A DNA stretch of 64,000 bases from Pseudarthrobacter sp. NamE2 (GCF_005796205.1 NZ_VAHN01000003.1:124001-188000); one strand, 5' to 3'. Counted from the first letter of the stretch, positions 36,991 through 45,676 are shown. Notes: generated from the sequence alone by a model not told the origin. A program made the numbers and translations.

Positions 36991-37038
36991 CCTGCCGGTC
37001 ATTCCGCCGGCGGGCAAGCGCGTAGAAGAGGTCTTGCC

Positions 37039-38154
37039 ATGACGGTTACCGTCACCCGTACCACCGTTCCCGAACACGGAGTTGTCCGCTACGCCTCCAT
37101 TGGGGGACTGGAACTGGAGGCCGGCGGCTACCTGCCGGATGTCACGCTCGCCTACGAAACCTGGGGCACCCTCAACGCGGACGGTACCAACGCCATCCTG
37201 ATCGAGCACGCCCTGACCGGCAGCACCCATGTGACCCGCGGGGACAGCGACGAGGAAGGCTGGTGGGAACAGCTCGCCGGGCCGGGGGCACCGGTGGACA
37301 CGGACAGGTACTTCGTGGTGTCCATCAACATCGTAGGCGGCTGCTACGGGTCAACGGGCCCGTCGTCGCCGGCCCCGGACGGAACCCCCTGGGGTTCCCG
37401 TTTTCCCCTGGTGACGCTGCGGGACAGCACCGTGGCGGAGGCGAGGCTGGCCGACCAGTTGGGTATTGGCAGCTGGTACGCGGTGCTGGGTGGTTCCATG
37501 GGCGGCGCCCGTGCGCTCGAATGGGCCGTCACCTATCCGGAACGGGTGCAGCGCTGCGCCGTCATCGCGGTGGGGGCTGCCAGCACCGCGGAGCAGATTG
37601 CCTTCGCCCAGGCCCAGACCCTCGCCATCCGCCAGGACCCCAACTTCAACGGCGGCGACTACTACGGCGGACCCGGCCCCGAGGAGGGCCTGGCCCTGGC
37701 GCGGCGCATCGCCCATATCACCTACCGTTCAGCGGCGGAGCTGGAGGGCAGGTTCGGCCGGGCACCGCAGGATCCCGAGTCGCCCCTGCGCGCTGAATGC
37801 CTGGGGGAGCGCGGGCGCTACCAGGTGGAGAGCTACCTGGACCACCAGGGCAACAAGCTGGTGCAGCGGTTCGACGCCAACAGCTATATCGCCATCACCG
37901 AAGCGCTCATGAGCCACGACGTCTGCCGCGGCCGGGGCACGCTGCCTGAGGCGCTGGCCCGGTCCAAGGCCCGTTTCTTCGTGGCCGCCGTGGATTCGGA
38001 CCGGCTGTACTTCCCGTCGCAGTCCCGCGAACTGGCCCGGGCGCTGCCGGGAAGCGTGGACGTGCACCTCATTGAGGCGCCCATCGGGCACGACGGCTTC
38101 CTCACTGAGATCGGGCAGCTGGGCGATCAGCTCCGCACGAAATTTTTGGTCTGA
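37039..38154 (+). CDS. metX: Homoserine O-acetyltransferase
   Basis: 371 residues from ATG 37039, preceded by AGAAGAGG; a GTG at 36970 lies inside the riboswitch and is excluded. The alpha/beta-hydrolase-fold enzyme transfers acetyl from acetyl-CoA to homoserine, the first committed step to methionine. The nucleophile Ser is in VLGGSMGGARALEW, the acid Asp in AAVDSDRLYFP and the His in APIGHDGFL. The N-terminal YETWGTLNADGTNAILIEHALTG and NIVGGCYGSTGPSS are family signatures. It converges on the SHOCT gene with a five-base gap. Confidence 0.96.
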   Translation: MTVTVTRTTVPEHGVVRYASIGGLELEAGGYLPDVTLAYETWGTLNADGTNAILIEHALTGSTHVTRGDSDEEGWWEQLAGPGAPVDTDRYFVVSINIVGGCYGSTGPSSPAPDGTPWGSRFPLVTLRDSTVAEARLADQLGIGSWYAVLGGSMGGARALEWAVTYPERVQRCAVIAVGAASTAEQIAFAQAQTLAIRQDPNFNGGDYYGGPGPEEGLALARRIAHITYRSAAELEGRFGRAPQDPESPLRAECLGERGRYQVESYLDHQGNKLVQRFDANSYIAITEALMSHDVCRGRGTLPEALARSKARFFVAAVDSDRLYFPSQSRELARALPGSVDVHLIEAPIGHDGFLTEIGQLGDQLRTKFLV

Positions 38155-38159
38155 GCCGC

Positions 38160-38687
38160 TCAGCCGTTCATGATTTCGCCGCGCCGGGTCATGTACTCCT
38201 CGACGGACAATTCACCGTTGCTGTACTGCTGGTCCAGTTCCTCGAGCTTCCGGGCACGGTACCCCTGGGGGGCCGACGGCGGCGGGGGAGTGGCAGGGGC
38301 AGAAGGCTGTTCCGGAGCAGGCTGCCGGGTTTCCGGCTGCTGGAACGGCGGTTCCTGCGGGCCCCACGGGCCGTTGCCTGCCGGTGGCATGGGCGGCTGA
38401 CCGTACTGCCCGGGCAGTGGCTGGCCGGGCAGTGGTTCATTGGGTGGCAGGGGCTGCTGCCGTTCGATCCGGCGGAACCCGCCTGCAAAGTAGTCCTGCT
38501 GCGTGTAGCCGTCCCGCGGCTGCTTGCTCTGCGGTCCGGCGGAGCCGGGAAACTGTCCGGGGAACTGTCCCGGGTACCCGCCGGAGAAGCCCTGCTGGTT
38601 CCTGCGGTCCACGGATTTCCGGTACATCCGCATGGCCACCGGGATCAGGAGTGACAGGATGATGATCCAGAAAAACAGGTCGAGCAC
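38160..38687 (-). CDS. Small membrane protein with C-terminal SHOCT domain
   Basis: 175 residues from GTG at 38687, with GAGAGG about ten bases upstream. An N-terminal transmembrane helix (LFFWIIILSLLIPVAM) is followed by a basic segment and a long Pro/Gln/Gly-rich low-complexity region with repeats (GQFPGQFPG, GQPLPGQ). A SHOCT domain ends the protein (KLEELDQQYSNGELSVEEY), a short helical module common at the C-termini of bacterial membrane proteins. Function unknown. It is adjacent to the decayed winged-helix gene on the same strand. Confidence 0.8.
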   Translation of the reverse strand: MLDLFFWIIILSLLIPVAMRMYRKSVDRRNQQGFSGGYPGQFPGQFPGSAGPQSKQPRDGYTQQDYFAGGFRRIERQQPLPPNEPLPGQPLPGQYGQPPMPPAGNGPWGPQEPPFQQPETRQPAPEQPSAPATPPPPSAPQGYRARKLEELDQQYSNGELSVEEYMTRRGEIMNG

Positions 38688-38713
38688 GGTGCTGCACCTC
38701 TCGTAGGGGTTCG

Positions 38714-39335
38714 TTAAAGCTTAACGCCGGACGGCACGCGGACCGCCGTGATTCCCAGGAAAGCCGCGTACCGGTCATCAGCCGCCTGGACAGCGGGATA
38801 AAGCGGCGTCCCCGGCCGGCTGCCGGCGGGACCAGCGGAGCGGATGTCCAGTTCGCACCTGTCCGGCCGGAGGGTGTGCCGCCAGGAGCCGGCCATCCGC
38901 CCGTCGAGCAGCACCACGTGGATCGGTTCCCCGGCGGCCGGAAAAGCGGGAGCCGTTTCGCCAAAATAATGGCGGGTGGCGGAGTACCCCCACCACGTAC
39001 TCGTCGTAGCACTGCATCAGGTCGACCCGCGGTTCCCGCTCCCGGCAGTCGCGCATTCAAGCCCGGCGGGGAGCCGGCGCCGGACGCGTAATAATGCACG
39101 ACGCCGTCAATTTCCTCTGCAGCTAGGGCCTCCGGATGTGCCTCCATGGTTTGCCGGACGCCGTTGCGGATGTCCGCCGCGGTCAGGCCCGACCAGCCGG
39201 CGCAATCCTTCACCGTGGCAGGCCCGCGGCTCGTGAAGCAGCGGCGGGCAAGTTCCGCCAGCGCATCCGCATGGGCAAGGCCAGGTGCAGCACCCCGCGT
39301 CGCCAGAGGCCCGTCAAGGAAGGACGGGCGCCGCT
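38714..39335 (-). pseudogene. Decayed winged-helix DNA-binding (AlkZ-like, HTH_42) gene
   Basis: Minus-strand remnants of one protein are spread over three frames. They are LAHADALAELARRCFTSRGP with ATVKDCAGWSGLTAADIRNG, then EPRVDLMQCYDEYVVG, then TRHYFGETAPAFPAAGEPI with VVLLDGRMAGSWRHTL, ending at the TAA at 38714-38716. These are, in order, the hallmarks of the winged-helix DNA-binding/AlkZ family (DNA glycosylase relatives, normally about 350-400 residues). One shift is an extra base in a five-C run (38987-38991, plus strand); others lie near 39040-39062 and 39270-39285. The N-terminal half is missing, cut where the SGNH hydrolase gene ends. Confidence 0.75.
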
Positions 39336-40203
39336 AGCGCCGTGCCGTCTCCGCGCTTCCCAGCGGTCCCTCGCCCGAACCCAGCGGAACGCCCGGGCCG
39401 AAGACTGGACCCGGCGTCGGGCGTTTTGCTTTGATGCCGTCGCCGGAGGACTGGTGCCGCAGCCGCCGCAGCACCCAGGGCACAAAGTACTCGCGCGCCC
39501 ACACCAGGTCACCGGACCGGGCCTGGCGCCAGGTCCGGGGCGGAAGCGGCTTGGGCTGCAGCGGCTCCAGGGTGTGCTCCACGTTCAGTGCGTCGAGCAC
39601 CATGGCGGCGATGGTGTGGTGGCCCAGCGGCGAGAAATGCAGCCTGTCCTGGTCCCACATCTGCGGATCGCCCAGCTGCCGCAGGGACCACATGTCGGCG
39701 ATGATGGCATCGTGCCGGGCAGCCACGGTACGCAGGTTCTCGTTGTAAATGGCAACCTTGCTGCGGATCCTGCTGAGCACGGAGGACCCGGTGTCGGGGC
39801 CATTAAAGAGGACAACGGTGGCGCCGCCCATCGCCAGGATCTGGACTACCGAATCGAGTCTCTCGGCCAGCGCGTCCGGATCGCCGCCGGGGCGGATAAG
39901 GTCGTTGCCGCCGGCGGACAGCGTGACCAGGTCCGGCTTCAGTGCCAGGCAGGGCGCCAGCTGCTGGTCCACGATCTGCTGCAGCAGCCTGCCCCGGACC
40001 GCGAGGTTGGCGTAGGCAAAGTCCGGCTGGCTGCGGCTGAGCTCCTCAGCCACCCGGTCGGCCCAGCCGCGGTAGCCGCCGGGGCTTGAGGGTTCGGGAT
40101 CGCCGATGCCCTCTGTGAAGGAGTCTCCCATCGCCACATACCGGGTCCAGGGGTGGGCTCCGGAGTGTGCGGGCGGGGTTGGGATGGCACTTGCGTCAGT
40201 CAC
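39334..40203 (-). CDS. SGNH/GDSL-family hydrolase
   Basis: 289 residues from GTG at 40203; CAGGAT seven bases upstream fits a leaderless start, and the upstream frame extension contains the divergent promoter. SGNH-hydrolase blocks are all present: block I YVAMGDSFTEGIGDP with the nucleophile Ser, block II Gly in LAVRGRLLQQ, block III Asn in LSAGGNDLIRPGGD and block V DRLHFSPLGHHTIAAMVLD with the catalytic Asp and His. It is probably a cytoplasmic esterase or lipase, since no signal peptide is visible. The C-terminal 60 residues are basic and not conserved in the fold. Confidence 0.93.
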   Translation of the reverse strand: MTDASAIPTPPAHSGAHPWTRYVAMGDSFTEGIGDPEPSSPGGYRGWADRVAEELSRSQPDFAYANLAVRGRLLQQIVDQQLAPCLALKPDLVTLSAGGNDLIRPGGDPDALAERLDSVVQILAMGGATVVLFNGPDTGSSVLSRIRSKVAIYNENLRTVAARHDAIIADMWSLRQLGDPQMWDQDRLHFSPLGHHTIAAMVLDALNVEHTLEPLQPKPLPPRTWRQARSGDLVWAREYFVPWVLRRLRHQSSGDGIKAKRPTPGPVFGPGVPLGSGEGPLGSAETARR

Positions 40204-40249
40204 GGCTCCTATCCTGCCTTTCGGCTCGCTGGCTACGCGAACGTAGGTT

Positions 40250-40265
40250 GTTACCCCCGGGTAAC
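40250..40265. promoter_or_regulatory. 16-bp palindromic operator candidate before the carboxylesterase
   Basis: GTTACC-CCCG-GGTAAC, perfect six-base arms. It abuts the -10-like AAAAAT (40270-40275) of the carboxylesterase. The same architecture (GTTACY-N4-RGTAAC) occurs at 58395-58410 before an acyl-CoA dehydrogenase. Confidence 0.5.
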
Positions 40266-40282
40266 TGATAAAAATGGAAACC

Positions 40283-40933
40283 ATGACTGAAGCCGAAGTA
40301 TTTCCTTCCCCCGTTGTCCTGTGGTCCCATCCGGAAGACCAGCGCGACGGCAAGCCGCTGCTGGTGATGCTGCACGGTTACGGAGCCAACGAACAGGACC
40401 TGCTGGGCCTGGCGGACCTGCTGCCGGGGGACTTCGCCGTCGCTTCCGTGCGTGCGCCGATCACCATGGGTCCCGGCTTCACCTGGTTCCCGCTGACCGC
40501 GTCAATCGACTACTCACTGGAGCGCGTTAAGCGCGCTTCGGAGTACGTGCTCGACTGGATCGACACCATCAGGGCGGGCCACCCCTCCGTGTCGCTCCTT
40601 GGCTTTTCCATGGGAATGGCCATGGCCACCACGCTCCTGCGGCAGCGGCCCACGGACTTTGCCGCCGTCGTCGGACTGTCCGGATTCGTGGTGGACGCCG
40701 GCGACGACCCCTCCTTCAGGGACGACGAACTGGACGGCACGGTGCCCATGTTCTGGGGCCGGGACCAGCAGGATCCGGTGATCACCCAGGACAAGATCGA
40801 GTACACGATGGGCTGGGTCCGCAAGCACGTGAAGCTGACCAAGGTGCTGTACACCGGCATGTGGCACGGCATCAACCAGCAGGAGATCGGGCACGTGGGC
40901 GAGTTCCTCACCCATGAGGTCCTGAAGAAATAG
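40283..40933 (+). CDS. Phospholipase/carboxylesterase family hydrolase
   Basis: 216 residues from ATG 40283 (AAAAAT seven bases upstream); ATG 40274 would add three residues. A small alpha/beta hydrolase of the acyl-protein-thioesterase/carboxylesterase type. The oxyanion region is VMLHGYGANEQDL, the nucleophile Ser is in LLGFSMGMAMA, the Asp is in GRDQQDPVI and the catalytic His in YTGMWHGINQQEI. Natural substrate unknown. It converges on the S4-domain gene. Confidence 0.9.
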   Translation: MTEAEVFPSPVVLWSHPEDQRDGKPLLVMLHGYGANEQDLLGLADLLPGDFAVASVRAPITMGPGFTWFPLTASIDYSLERVKRASEYVLDWIDTIRAGHPSVSLLGFSMGMAMATTLLRQRPTDFAAVVGLSGFVVDAGDDPSFRDDELDGTVPMFWGRDQQDPVITQDKIEYTMGWVRKHVKLTKVLYTGMWHGINQQEIGHVGEFLTHEVLKK

Positions 40934-40986
40934 GGAGTACGACACCGGCGCCTGCGTTGGGAGGGCCGCTTCAGCCGGGCGTCCCG

Positions 40987-41220
40987 TCAGTCTTCCGTGG
41001 GCGCCACCACGCGGACGGTCTGGTTGTTGACCGTCACCGTGTCGCCGTTGCGCAGCTGCCGGCCCCGCCGGTCGTCGATCTCGCCGTTGACCTTGACCAG
41101 CCCGTTTTTGATCAGCTCGGTGGCCTCCACGCCGTCCTCCACCAGGTTGGCAAGCTTCAGCAGTTGGCCCAGGCGGATCATGCTGTCGCGGATGGGGACG
41201 TCGTCAACAGTGTTGCTCAT
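40987..41220 (-). CDS. S4-domain RNA-binding protein (YbcJ-like)
   Basis: 77 residues from ATG at 41220, with CATCAT six bases upstream on the minus strand; earlier in-frame starts would run into the divergent gene. It is a stand-alone S4 RNA-binding domain (IRLGQLLKLANLVEDGVEATELIKNGLVKVNG, then RRGRQLRNGDTV), the fold used by ribosomal protein S4 and pseudouridine synthases. YbcJ-like proteins probably bind structured RNA, and the partner here is unknown. The 32-base gap to the DMT transporter holds both promoters. Confidence 0.92.
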   Translation of the reverse strand: MSNTVDDVPIRDSMIRLGQLLKLANLVEDGVEATELIKNGLVKVNGEIDDRRGRQLRNGDTVTVNNQTVRVVAPTED

Positions 41221-41252
41221 AGAGCAATGATGCCTGACGTAGGGTGGGTGCA
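41221..41252. promoter_or_regulatory. Compact divergent leaderless promoters
   Basis: The gap between two divergent start codons is only 32 bases. It contains CATCAT on the minus strand (41227-41232, six bases from ATG 41220) and TAGGGT on the plus strand (41240-41245, seven bases from ATG 41253). There is no room for leaders with ribosome binding sites. Confidence 0.55.
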
Positions 41253-42242
41253 ATGACCTCCACCTCCCGCCTGCCCGTCCTCGCAGGCCTGCCGCTGGCG
41301 GTGGGCGCGGGCCTTGCCATCCCTGTCCAGGGCCGGATTAACGGCGCATTGGGTGTCCGGCTGGACGACGGCATCGCCGCAGCGGTGGTGAGTTTCAGCA
41401 CAGGGCTGCTGGTCATGATCCTCATCTCCCTGCTCCTGCCGCGGGGGCGTGCCGGGCTGGCACGGATCATTCCGGCGGTCCGTTCCCGGGCGTTCCCGCC
41501 CGTGTACGTCCTGGCCGGCGGGATCGGCGCGCTCTTTGTGTTCGCCCAGTCCTTCACCGTCGGCATCCTCGGGGTGGCGCTGTTCACGGTAGCCACCGTG
41601 ACCGGGCAGACGGTCAGCGGCCTTTTGGTGGATCGGCTGGGCCTCGGCCCCGCAGGAAAAAAGCCGGTGACCGGCATCCGGATCATCGGCTGCATCCTGA
41701 CCATCGCCGCCGTCGCCTGGGCAGTTTTTCCCCGCTTCGCCGGGTCCGGAAGTGCGTCCGACGGCGGCCCCGCGGCGCTGCTGGTTCCCCTCCTGCTGCC
41801 CCTGGCGGCAGGGTTCCTGATGAGTTTCCAGCAGGCCATGAACGGCACGGCAACCGTGCACTACGGAACACCCATTGCTGCCACCCTGGTCAACTTCGTG
41901 GCCGGCAGCCTGGTCCTCTGGGCAGTGCTCGGCGCCAAGGTGGCGGTGGCAGGCCCGGGCAACCCGTTGCCGGGAGAGTGGTGGTACTACCTGGGCGGGC
42001 CCATGGGCTGCGTGTTCATTGGCCTGGGTGCGCTGCTGGTCCGGAGCCTGGGCGTGCTGGTGACCGGCCTGGGAATGATCGCCGGGCAACTGCTGGGTTC
42101 GCTGGCGCTGGACGTGGTGCTGCCGGCCCCGGGCAGCGTCGTGGCGCCTGCCACGGTCCTGGGCACTATCCTGACCCTCGCCTCGATCATCCTGGCCACC
42201 CTGCCCTGGCCCCGGGGCGCGCTCCGGGGGCGCGGCCGGTAG
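41253..42242 (+). CDS. DMT-family transporter (YdcZ/DUF606 type)
   Basis: 329 residues from ATG 41253. An integral membrane protein with about ten helices arranged as two five-helix repeats. Each repeat contains the YdcZ-type motif: PVQGRINGALGVRLDDGIAAA in the first and MSFQQAMNGTATVHYGTPIAA in the second. Repeat-associated Gly-rich GGIGALFVFAQSF and GGPMGCVFIGLGA are also typical. Members are drug/metabolite exporters of unknown specificity. It is the only gene on its transcript before glyS. Confidence 0.9.
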   Translation: MTSTSRLPVLAGLPLAVGAGLAIPVQGRINGALGVRLDDGIAAAVVSFSTGLLVMILISLLLPRGRAGLARIIPAVRSRAFPPVYVLAGGIGALFVFAQSFTVGILGVALFTVATVTGQTVSGLLVDRLGLGPAGKKPVTGIRIIGCILTIAAVAWAVFPRFAGSGSASDGGPAALLVPLLLPLAAGFLMSFQQAMNGTATVHYGTPIAATLVNFVAGSLVLWAVLGAKVAVAGPGNPLPGEWWYYLGGPMGCVFIGLGALLVRSLGVLVTGLGMIAGQLLGSLALDVVLPAPGSVVAPATVLGTILTLASIILATLPWPRGALRGRGR

Positions 42243-42376
42243 TCTAGGACACGCAGCTTTTACGCATCCCCTTCATCTGCCCCGCCCGGCTGCCGGACGT
42301 GCCTACCTCCGGTATTGCGCGGGGCCTGAAAACCGCGGACCGCACCCAGCGGCCCTGTAGAAATTGGAGTTACCCC

Positions 42377-43762
42377 ATGGCAGCAAAATCCGTTCTCGAC
42401 CAGGTCATTTCCCTCTCCAAGCGGCGGGGTTTCGTGTTCCAGGCCGGTGAGATCTACGGAGGTTCGCGTTCTGCCTGGGACTACGGGCCCCTTGGCGCCG
42501 AGCTGAAGGAAAACATCAAGCGCCAGTGGTGGCAGTCGATGGTCCGCGGCCGCGAGGACGTGGTGGGCCTGGACTCCTCGGTCATCCTGCCCCGCCAGGT
42601 CTGGGAAGCCTCCGGCCACGTCGAGGTCTTCTCCGACCCGCTGGTCGAGTGCCTGTCCTGCCACAAGCGCTACCGGGCCGACCACCTCGAAGAAGAGTAC
42701 GAGGAGAAGAAGGGCCGCCCGGCCGAGAACGGGCTGAAGGACATCGCGTGCGCGAACTGCGGCACCCGCGGTGAATGGACTGAACCGCAGGAGTTCTCAG
42801 GCCTGCTCAAGACCTTCCTCGGTCCGGTGGCCAGCGATGAAGGCCTGCACTACCTTCGTCCCGAGACGGCGCAGGGCATCTTCGTGAACTTCAGCAACGT
42901 GCTCACCACCTCCCGCAAGAAGCCGCCGTTCGGCATCGGCCAGATCGGCAAGTCCTTCCGCAACGAGATCACCCCCGGCAACTTCATCTTCCGCACCCGC
43001 GAGTTCGAGCAGATGGAGATGGAGTTCTTCGTCGAGCCCGGCACGGACGAGGAATGGCACAAGTACTGGATGAACGAGCGCATGGCGTGGTACACCGGCC
43101 TGGGCATCCGGGAGGAAAACCTGCGCTTCTTCGAGCACCCGCAGGAAAAGCTCAGCCACTACTCCAAGGGCACCACGGACATCGAGTACCGCTTCGGCTT
43201 CCAGGGCTCCGAGTGGGGTGAGCTGGAAGGCATCGCCAACCGCACCGACTTCGACCTGTCCACCCACGCCAAGGCCTCCGGCGCTGACCTGAGCTACTTC
43301 AACCAGGCCACCAACGAGCGCTACACGCCGTACGTCATCGAGCCCGCAGCCGGCCTCACCCGTTCCTTCATGGCCTTCCTGATTGACGCCTACACCGAGG
43401 ATGAGGCCCCGAACGCGAAGGGCGGCGTGGACGTCCGCACCGTCCTGAAGCTGGATCCCCGCCTTGCACCGGTCAAGGCGGCCGTGCTGCCCCTGAGCCG
43501 CAACGAGGACCTTTCGCCGAAAGCCAGGGACCTGGGCGCCCAGCTGCGCAAGAACTGGAACATCGACTTCGACGACGCCGGCGCCATCGGCCGCCGCTAC
43601 CGCCGCCAGGACGAGATCGGTACCCCGTTCTGCATCACCGTGGACTTCGACACCCTCGAGGACCAGGCCGTGACCATCCGCGAGCGGGACACCATGAGCC
43701 AGGAACGCGTCTCCCTGGACAAGGTCGAGGGCTACCTGGCCGCACGCCTGATCGGCGCCTGA
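42377..43762 (+). CDS. glyS: Glycyl-tRNA synthetase (class II, dimeric type)
   Basis: 461 residues from ATG 42377, preceded by TTGGAG; an in-frame GTG 26 codons upstream lacks family similarity. It charges tRNA-Gly. Class II motif 1 lies around [18 protein letters not shown] and DSSVILP, motif 2 is [11 protein letters not shown]...[15 protein letters not shown], and motif 3 is [14 protein letters not shown]. The zinc-binding insert [11 protein letters not shown]...CANCGTRG is present. The C-terminal anticodon-binding domain ends with [17 protein letters not shown]. The length matches the alpha2 (eukaryote/archaea-like) type used by actinobacteria. Confidence 0.98.
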   Translation: MAAKSVLDQVISLSKRRGFVFQAGEIYGGSRSAWDYGPLGAELKENIKRQWWQSMVRGREDVVGLDSSVILPRQVWEASGHVEVFSDPLVECLSCHKRYRADHLEEEYEEKKGRPAENGLKDIACANCGTRGEWTEPQEFSGLLKTFLGPVASDEGLHYLRPETAQGIFVNFSNVLTTSRKKPPFGIGQIGKSFRNEITPGNFIFRTREFEQMEMEFFVEPGTDEEWHKYWMNERMAWYTGLGIREENLRFFEHPQEKLSHYSKGTTDIEYRFGFQGSEWGELEGIANRTDFDLSTHAKASGADLSYFNQATNERYTPYVIEPAAGLTRSFMAFLIDAYTEDEAPNAKGGVDVRTVLKLDPRLAPVKAAVLPLSRNEDLSPKARDLGAQLRKNWNIDFDDAGAIGRRYRRQDEIGTPFCITVDFDTLEDQAVTIRERDTMSQERVSLDKVEGYLAARLIGA

Positions 43763-43764
43763 CC

Positions 43765-44796
43765 ATGGCCATCGAATACCGCGAATGGCAGGAGGGCGAC
43801 GACCTCGCCCTCCTCGAAATCTGGGGCGACCCGGAAACTGCCCAGGCGCGCCAGTTCCGCGGCGCGCTCGCGGTGTCCTCAAACGGGACCGGCGGCAGCC
43901 CCTGGCGCCGCTGCATCGTGGCGGAGGACGTCATCGACGGCGTCGGGATTCCCGTCGCGGCCGGCGTCGTGTACGAGGCGTCGCTGCATCCCGAACGGCT
44001 GTGGACCTACATCGAGGTGGCCCGGGACCACCGCCGCTCCGGCATCGCTGCCAGCCTCCTGGCCATGCTGCGCCGGGAAGCCGGCCAGGCGCCGTCGGGC
44101 GTAACCAGGCTGCGCGCAAAGGTGGAGCCGGGCACCCCTGGTGCCGCTTTCGCCGAGGCCGCGGGCCTGTCGCCCATCCAGCGTTCACGCCTGGTGGTCG
44201 TTGAACCCGCGGCGCTGAAGCTTCCGGTGTTCCCGGACAAGGACTACGGCGGGCGGCCCGTCAGCGGTGAGAACGCCGGTTCCGACGTGGTCATGGACCT
44301 CGCCACCGGATCAGTGGAACTGACGGACGTGGTGGGCCGGTACTACACCTCGATCCACAGCTGGGACCCGCCCGGGGTCCTGTCCGTGGGGCAGGTGCAA
44401 AAGCTGTTCCTCGATGAACTCACCGGAGCGCACGGCGCCATTGTGCTGCGTGCCCGGCCGGAGTCGGCGTTCGGCGCGGGCGTGGCACCGGGCAAGAAGG
44501 GCCACATCCGGGCCTTCGCCGTCAGCTATGCGGCCCCCGCAACTCCCGATTCCTCACAAGCCGGGCAGACCGTCCCGGAAGCTCCCACCGAGGTCTTCAT
44601 CGGCCATGAGCCTGCGTTGGACGCCGATGACGCCGCCGAGGCAGTCCGCGACATCCTTGCGCTCATTGCGTACCAGCACCCTGTGATGCTGGAACTGGAC
44701 GACTCCATGGCAGCCCTGCGCGCCGCCGTCGAACCCCTCCTGGAGAGCGGCAAAGCCCGGCTCGCGGGCGCGGAAACCCTCGTCGTCTCGGACTGA
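43765..44796 (+). CDS. GNAT family N-acetyltransferase, long form
   Basis: 343 residues from ATG 43765, two bases after the glyS stop. The N-terminal half is a GNAT domain (EYREWQEGDDLALLEIWGDPE, YIEVARDHRRSGIAASLLAMLRREA with the acetyl-CoA loop). The C-terminal half (from about residue 170) includes LTDVVGRYYTSIHSWDPPG and FIGHEPALDADDAAEAVRDIL and matches no family I recognise. It may be a degenerate second GNAT or a substrate-binding domain. The coupling to glyS looks like chance cotranscription. The substrate is unknown. Confidence 0.82.
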   Translation: MAIEYREWQEGDDLALLEIWGDPETAQARQFRGALAVSSNGTGGSPWRRCIVAEDVIDGVGIPVAAGVVYEASLHPERLWTYIEVARDHRRSGIAASLLAMLRREAGQAPSGVTRLRAKVEPGTPGAAFAEAAGLSPIQRSRLVVVEPAALKLPVFPDKDYGGRPVSGENAGSDVVMDLATGSVELTDVVGRYYTSIHSWDPPGVLSVGQVQKLFLDELTGAHGAIVLRARPESAFGAGVAPGKKGHIRAFAVSYAAPATPDSSQAGQTVPEAPTEVFIGHEPALDADDAAEAVRDILALIAYQHPVMLELDDSMAALRAAVEPLLESGKARLAGAETLVVSD

Positions 44797-44801
44797 CACC
44801 A

Positions 44802-44865
44802 GACTGACTCGCACTTAATGTTCCCAAAACCCGTTTTCACGACGTTGAGTGCCAGTCAGTTGGGC
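44802..44865. repeat. Long palindromic intergenic repeat, copy 2
   Basis: Same family and orientation as 24590-24657, but the two halves of this copy have drifted from perfect symmetry. Shared blocks are TCGCACTTAA (44809-44818), CGTTTTCA (44832-44839), GACGTT (44841-44846) and CAGTTGGGCT (44856-44865). It fills the gap between two convergent genes, where a hairpin would terminate both. Confidence 0.8.
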
Positions 44866-44881
44866 TGGGGTCCCGGAGCAG

Positions 44882-45664
44882 TCAGAGGGTGACGTGGATG
44901 GCTGACTCCGGCAGGAGCTGGCCGAAGGCGCGGGAGAGCCGGACGTCCGCGCCGGTGCTCCCGGCGAAGGACTTGAGCACGAAACCGGTGGCAAGCGTCT
45001 GCCAGAGCCGGGTCTTGCGCAGCATAAAGTGCCCGGCACCCCGGAGCGCCACGTACTGCATGCCCTCAGCTACCGCAGAGGCGCGGCGGGCGAAAGCCAG
45101 CGACTGCGAGGGGCTGGTCCACCGGTCTGTGGTGCCATGGACGATCAAAACTTTCTTTCCTGCCATATTGGCGACAGGAGTCTCAGGGCTGAGCCACGGT
45201 GCCAGCGCCACCACGGCCTTCACCTGGGGATGGTCCGCTGCGCAGACTGCCGTCAGTCCGCCCATCGAGTGCCCCAGCAGGAAGACCGGTACATCCGGAT
45301 GCTGTTCGGCGATCTGCGCCAGGGCCCAGCGTGCGTCCTGCAGTGGGGACATGTCCGGCCCGTTCCATCCCCGGACGCTGTTCCGCAGGGACCACACCGC
45401 CAGTCCGTGCTTGCGGCCCGCCCGGTGCAGGTGCCTGGCGAAAGGCACCATCCGCGCCGGGCTGAGGTGCCGGGCTTCCACCGGTTCACGGCTGTATGAC
45501 TTACCGCCATGCAGGACCAGCGCCACGCCCCTGGTGTGGCATGATGCGTTGAGGACGCCCAGCACGGCCCGGTGGCCCGGCACTTCGGAAATTCCCTCAG
45601 CCGGCAGGCTGCTGCTGCCCTCGGCGCTTCGGTTGGCCACGCCTGGTACCTCCCCATAATCCAT
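44882..45664 (-). CDS. Alpha/beta hydrolase
   Basis: 260 residues from ATG at 45664, set by TAGGGT six bases upstream on the minus strand. It has the hydrolase-fold signatures: the oxyanion strand VALVLHGGKSYS, nucleophile elbow FLLGHSMGGLTA, Asp in VLIVHGTTDRWTSP and His in LRGAGHFMLRK. No signal peptide is visible. Related to small lysophospholipase-like or dienelactone-like hydrolases; the substrate cannot be inferred. It is divergent from the YibE/F gene across 54 bases. Confidence 0.9.
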   Translation of the reverse strand: MDYGEVPGVANRSAEGSSSLPAEGISEVPGHRAVLGVLNASCHTRGVALVLHGGKSYSREPVEARHLSPARMVPFARHLHRAGRKHGLAVWSLRNSVRGWNGPDMSPLQDARWALAQIAEQHPDVPVFLLGHSMGGLTAVCAADHPQVKAVVALAPWLSPETPVANMAGKKVLIVHGTTDRWTSPSQSLAFARRASAVAEGMQYVALRGAGHFMLRKTRLWQTLATGFVLKSFAGSTGADVRLSRAFGQLLPESAIHVTL

Positions 45665-45670
45665 TTATCA

Positions 45671-45676
45671 ACCCTA
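45671..45676 (-). promoter_or_regulatory. -10 hexamer for leaderless alpha/beta hydrolase gene
   Basis: TAGGGT on the minus strand exactly six bases before ATG 45664. Confidence 0.6.
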
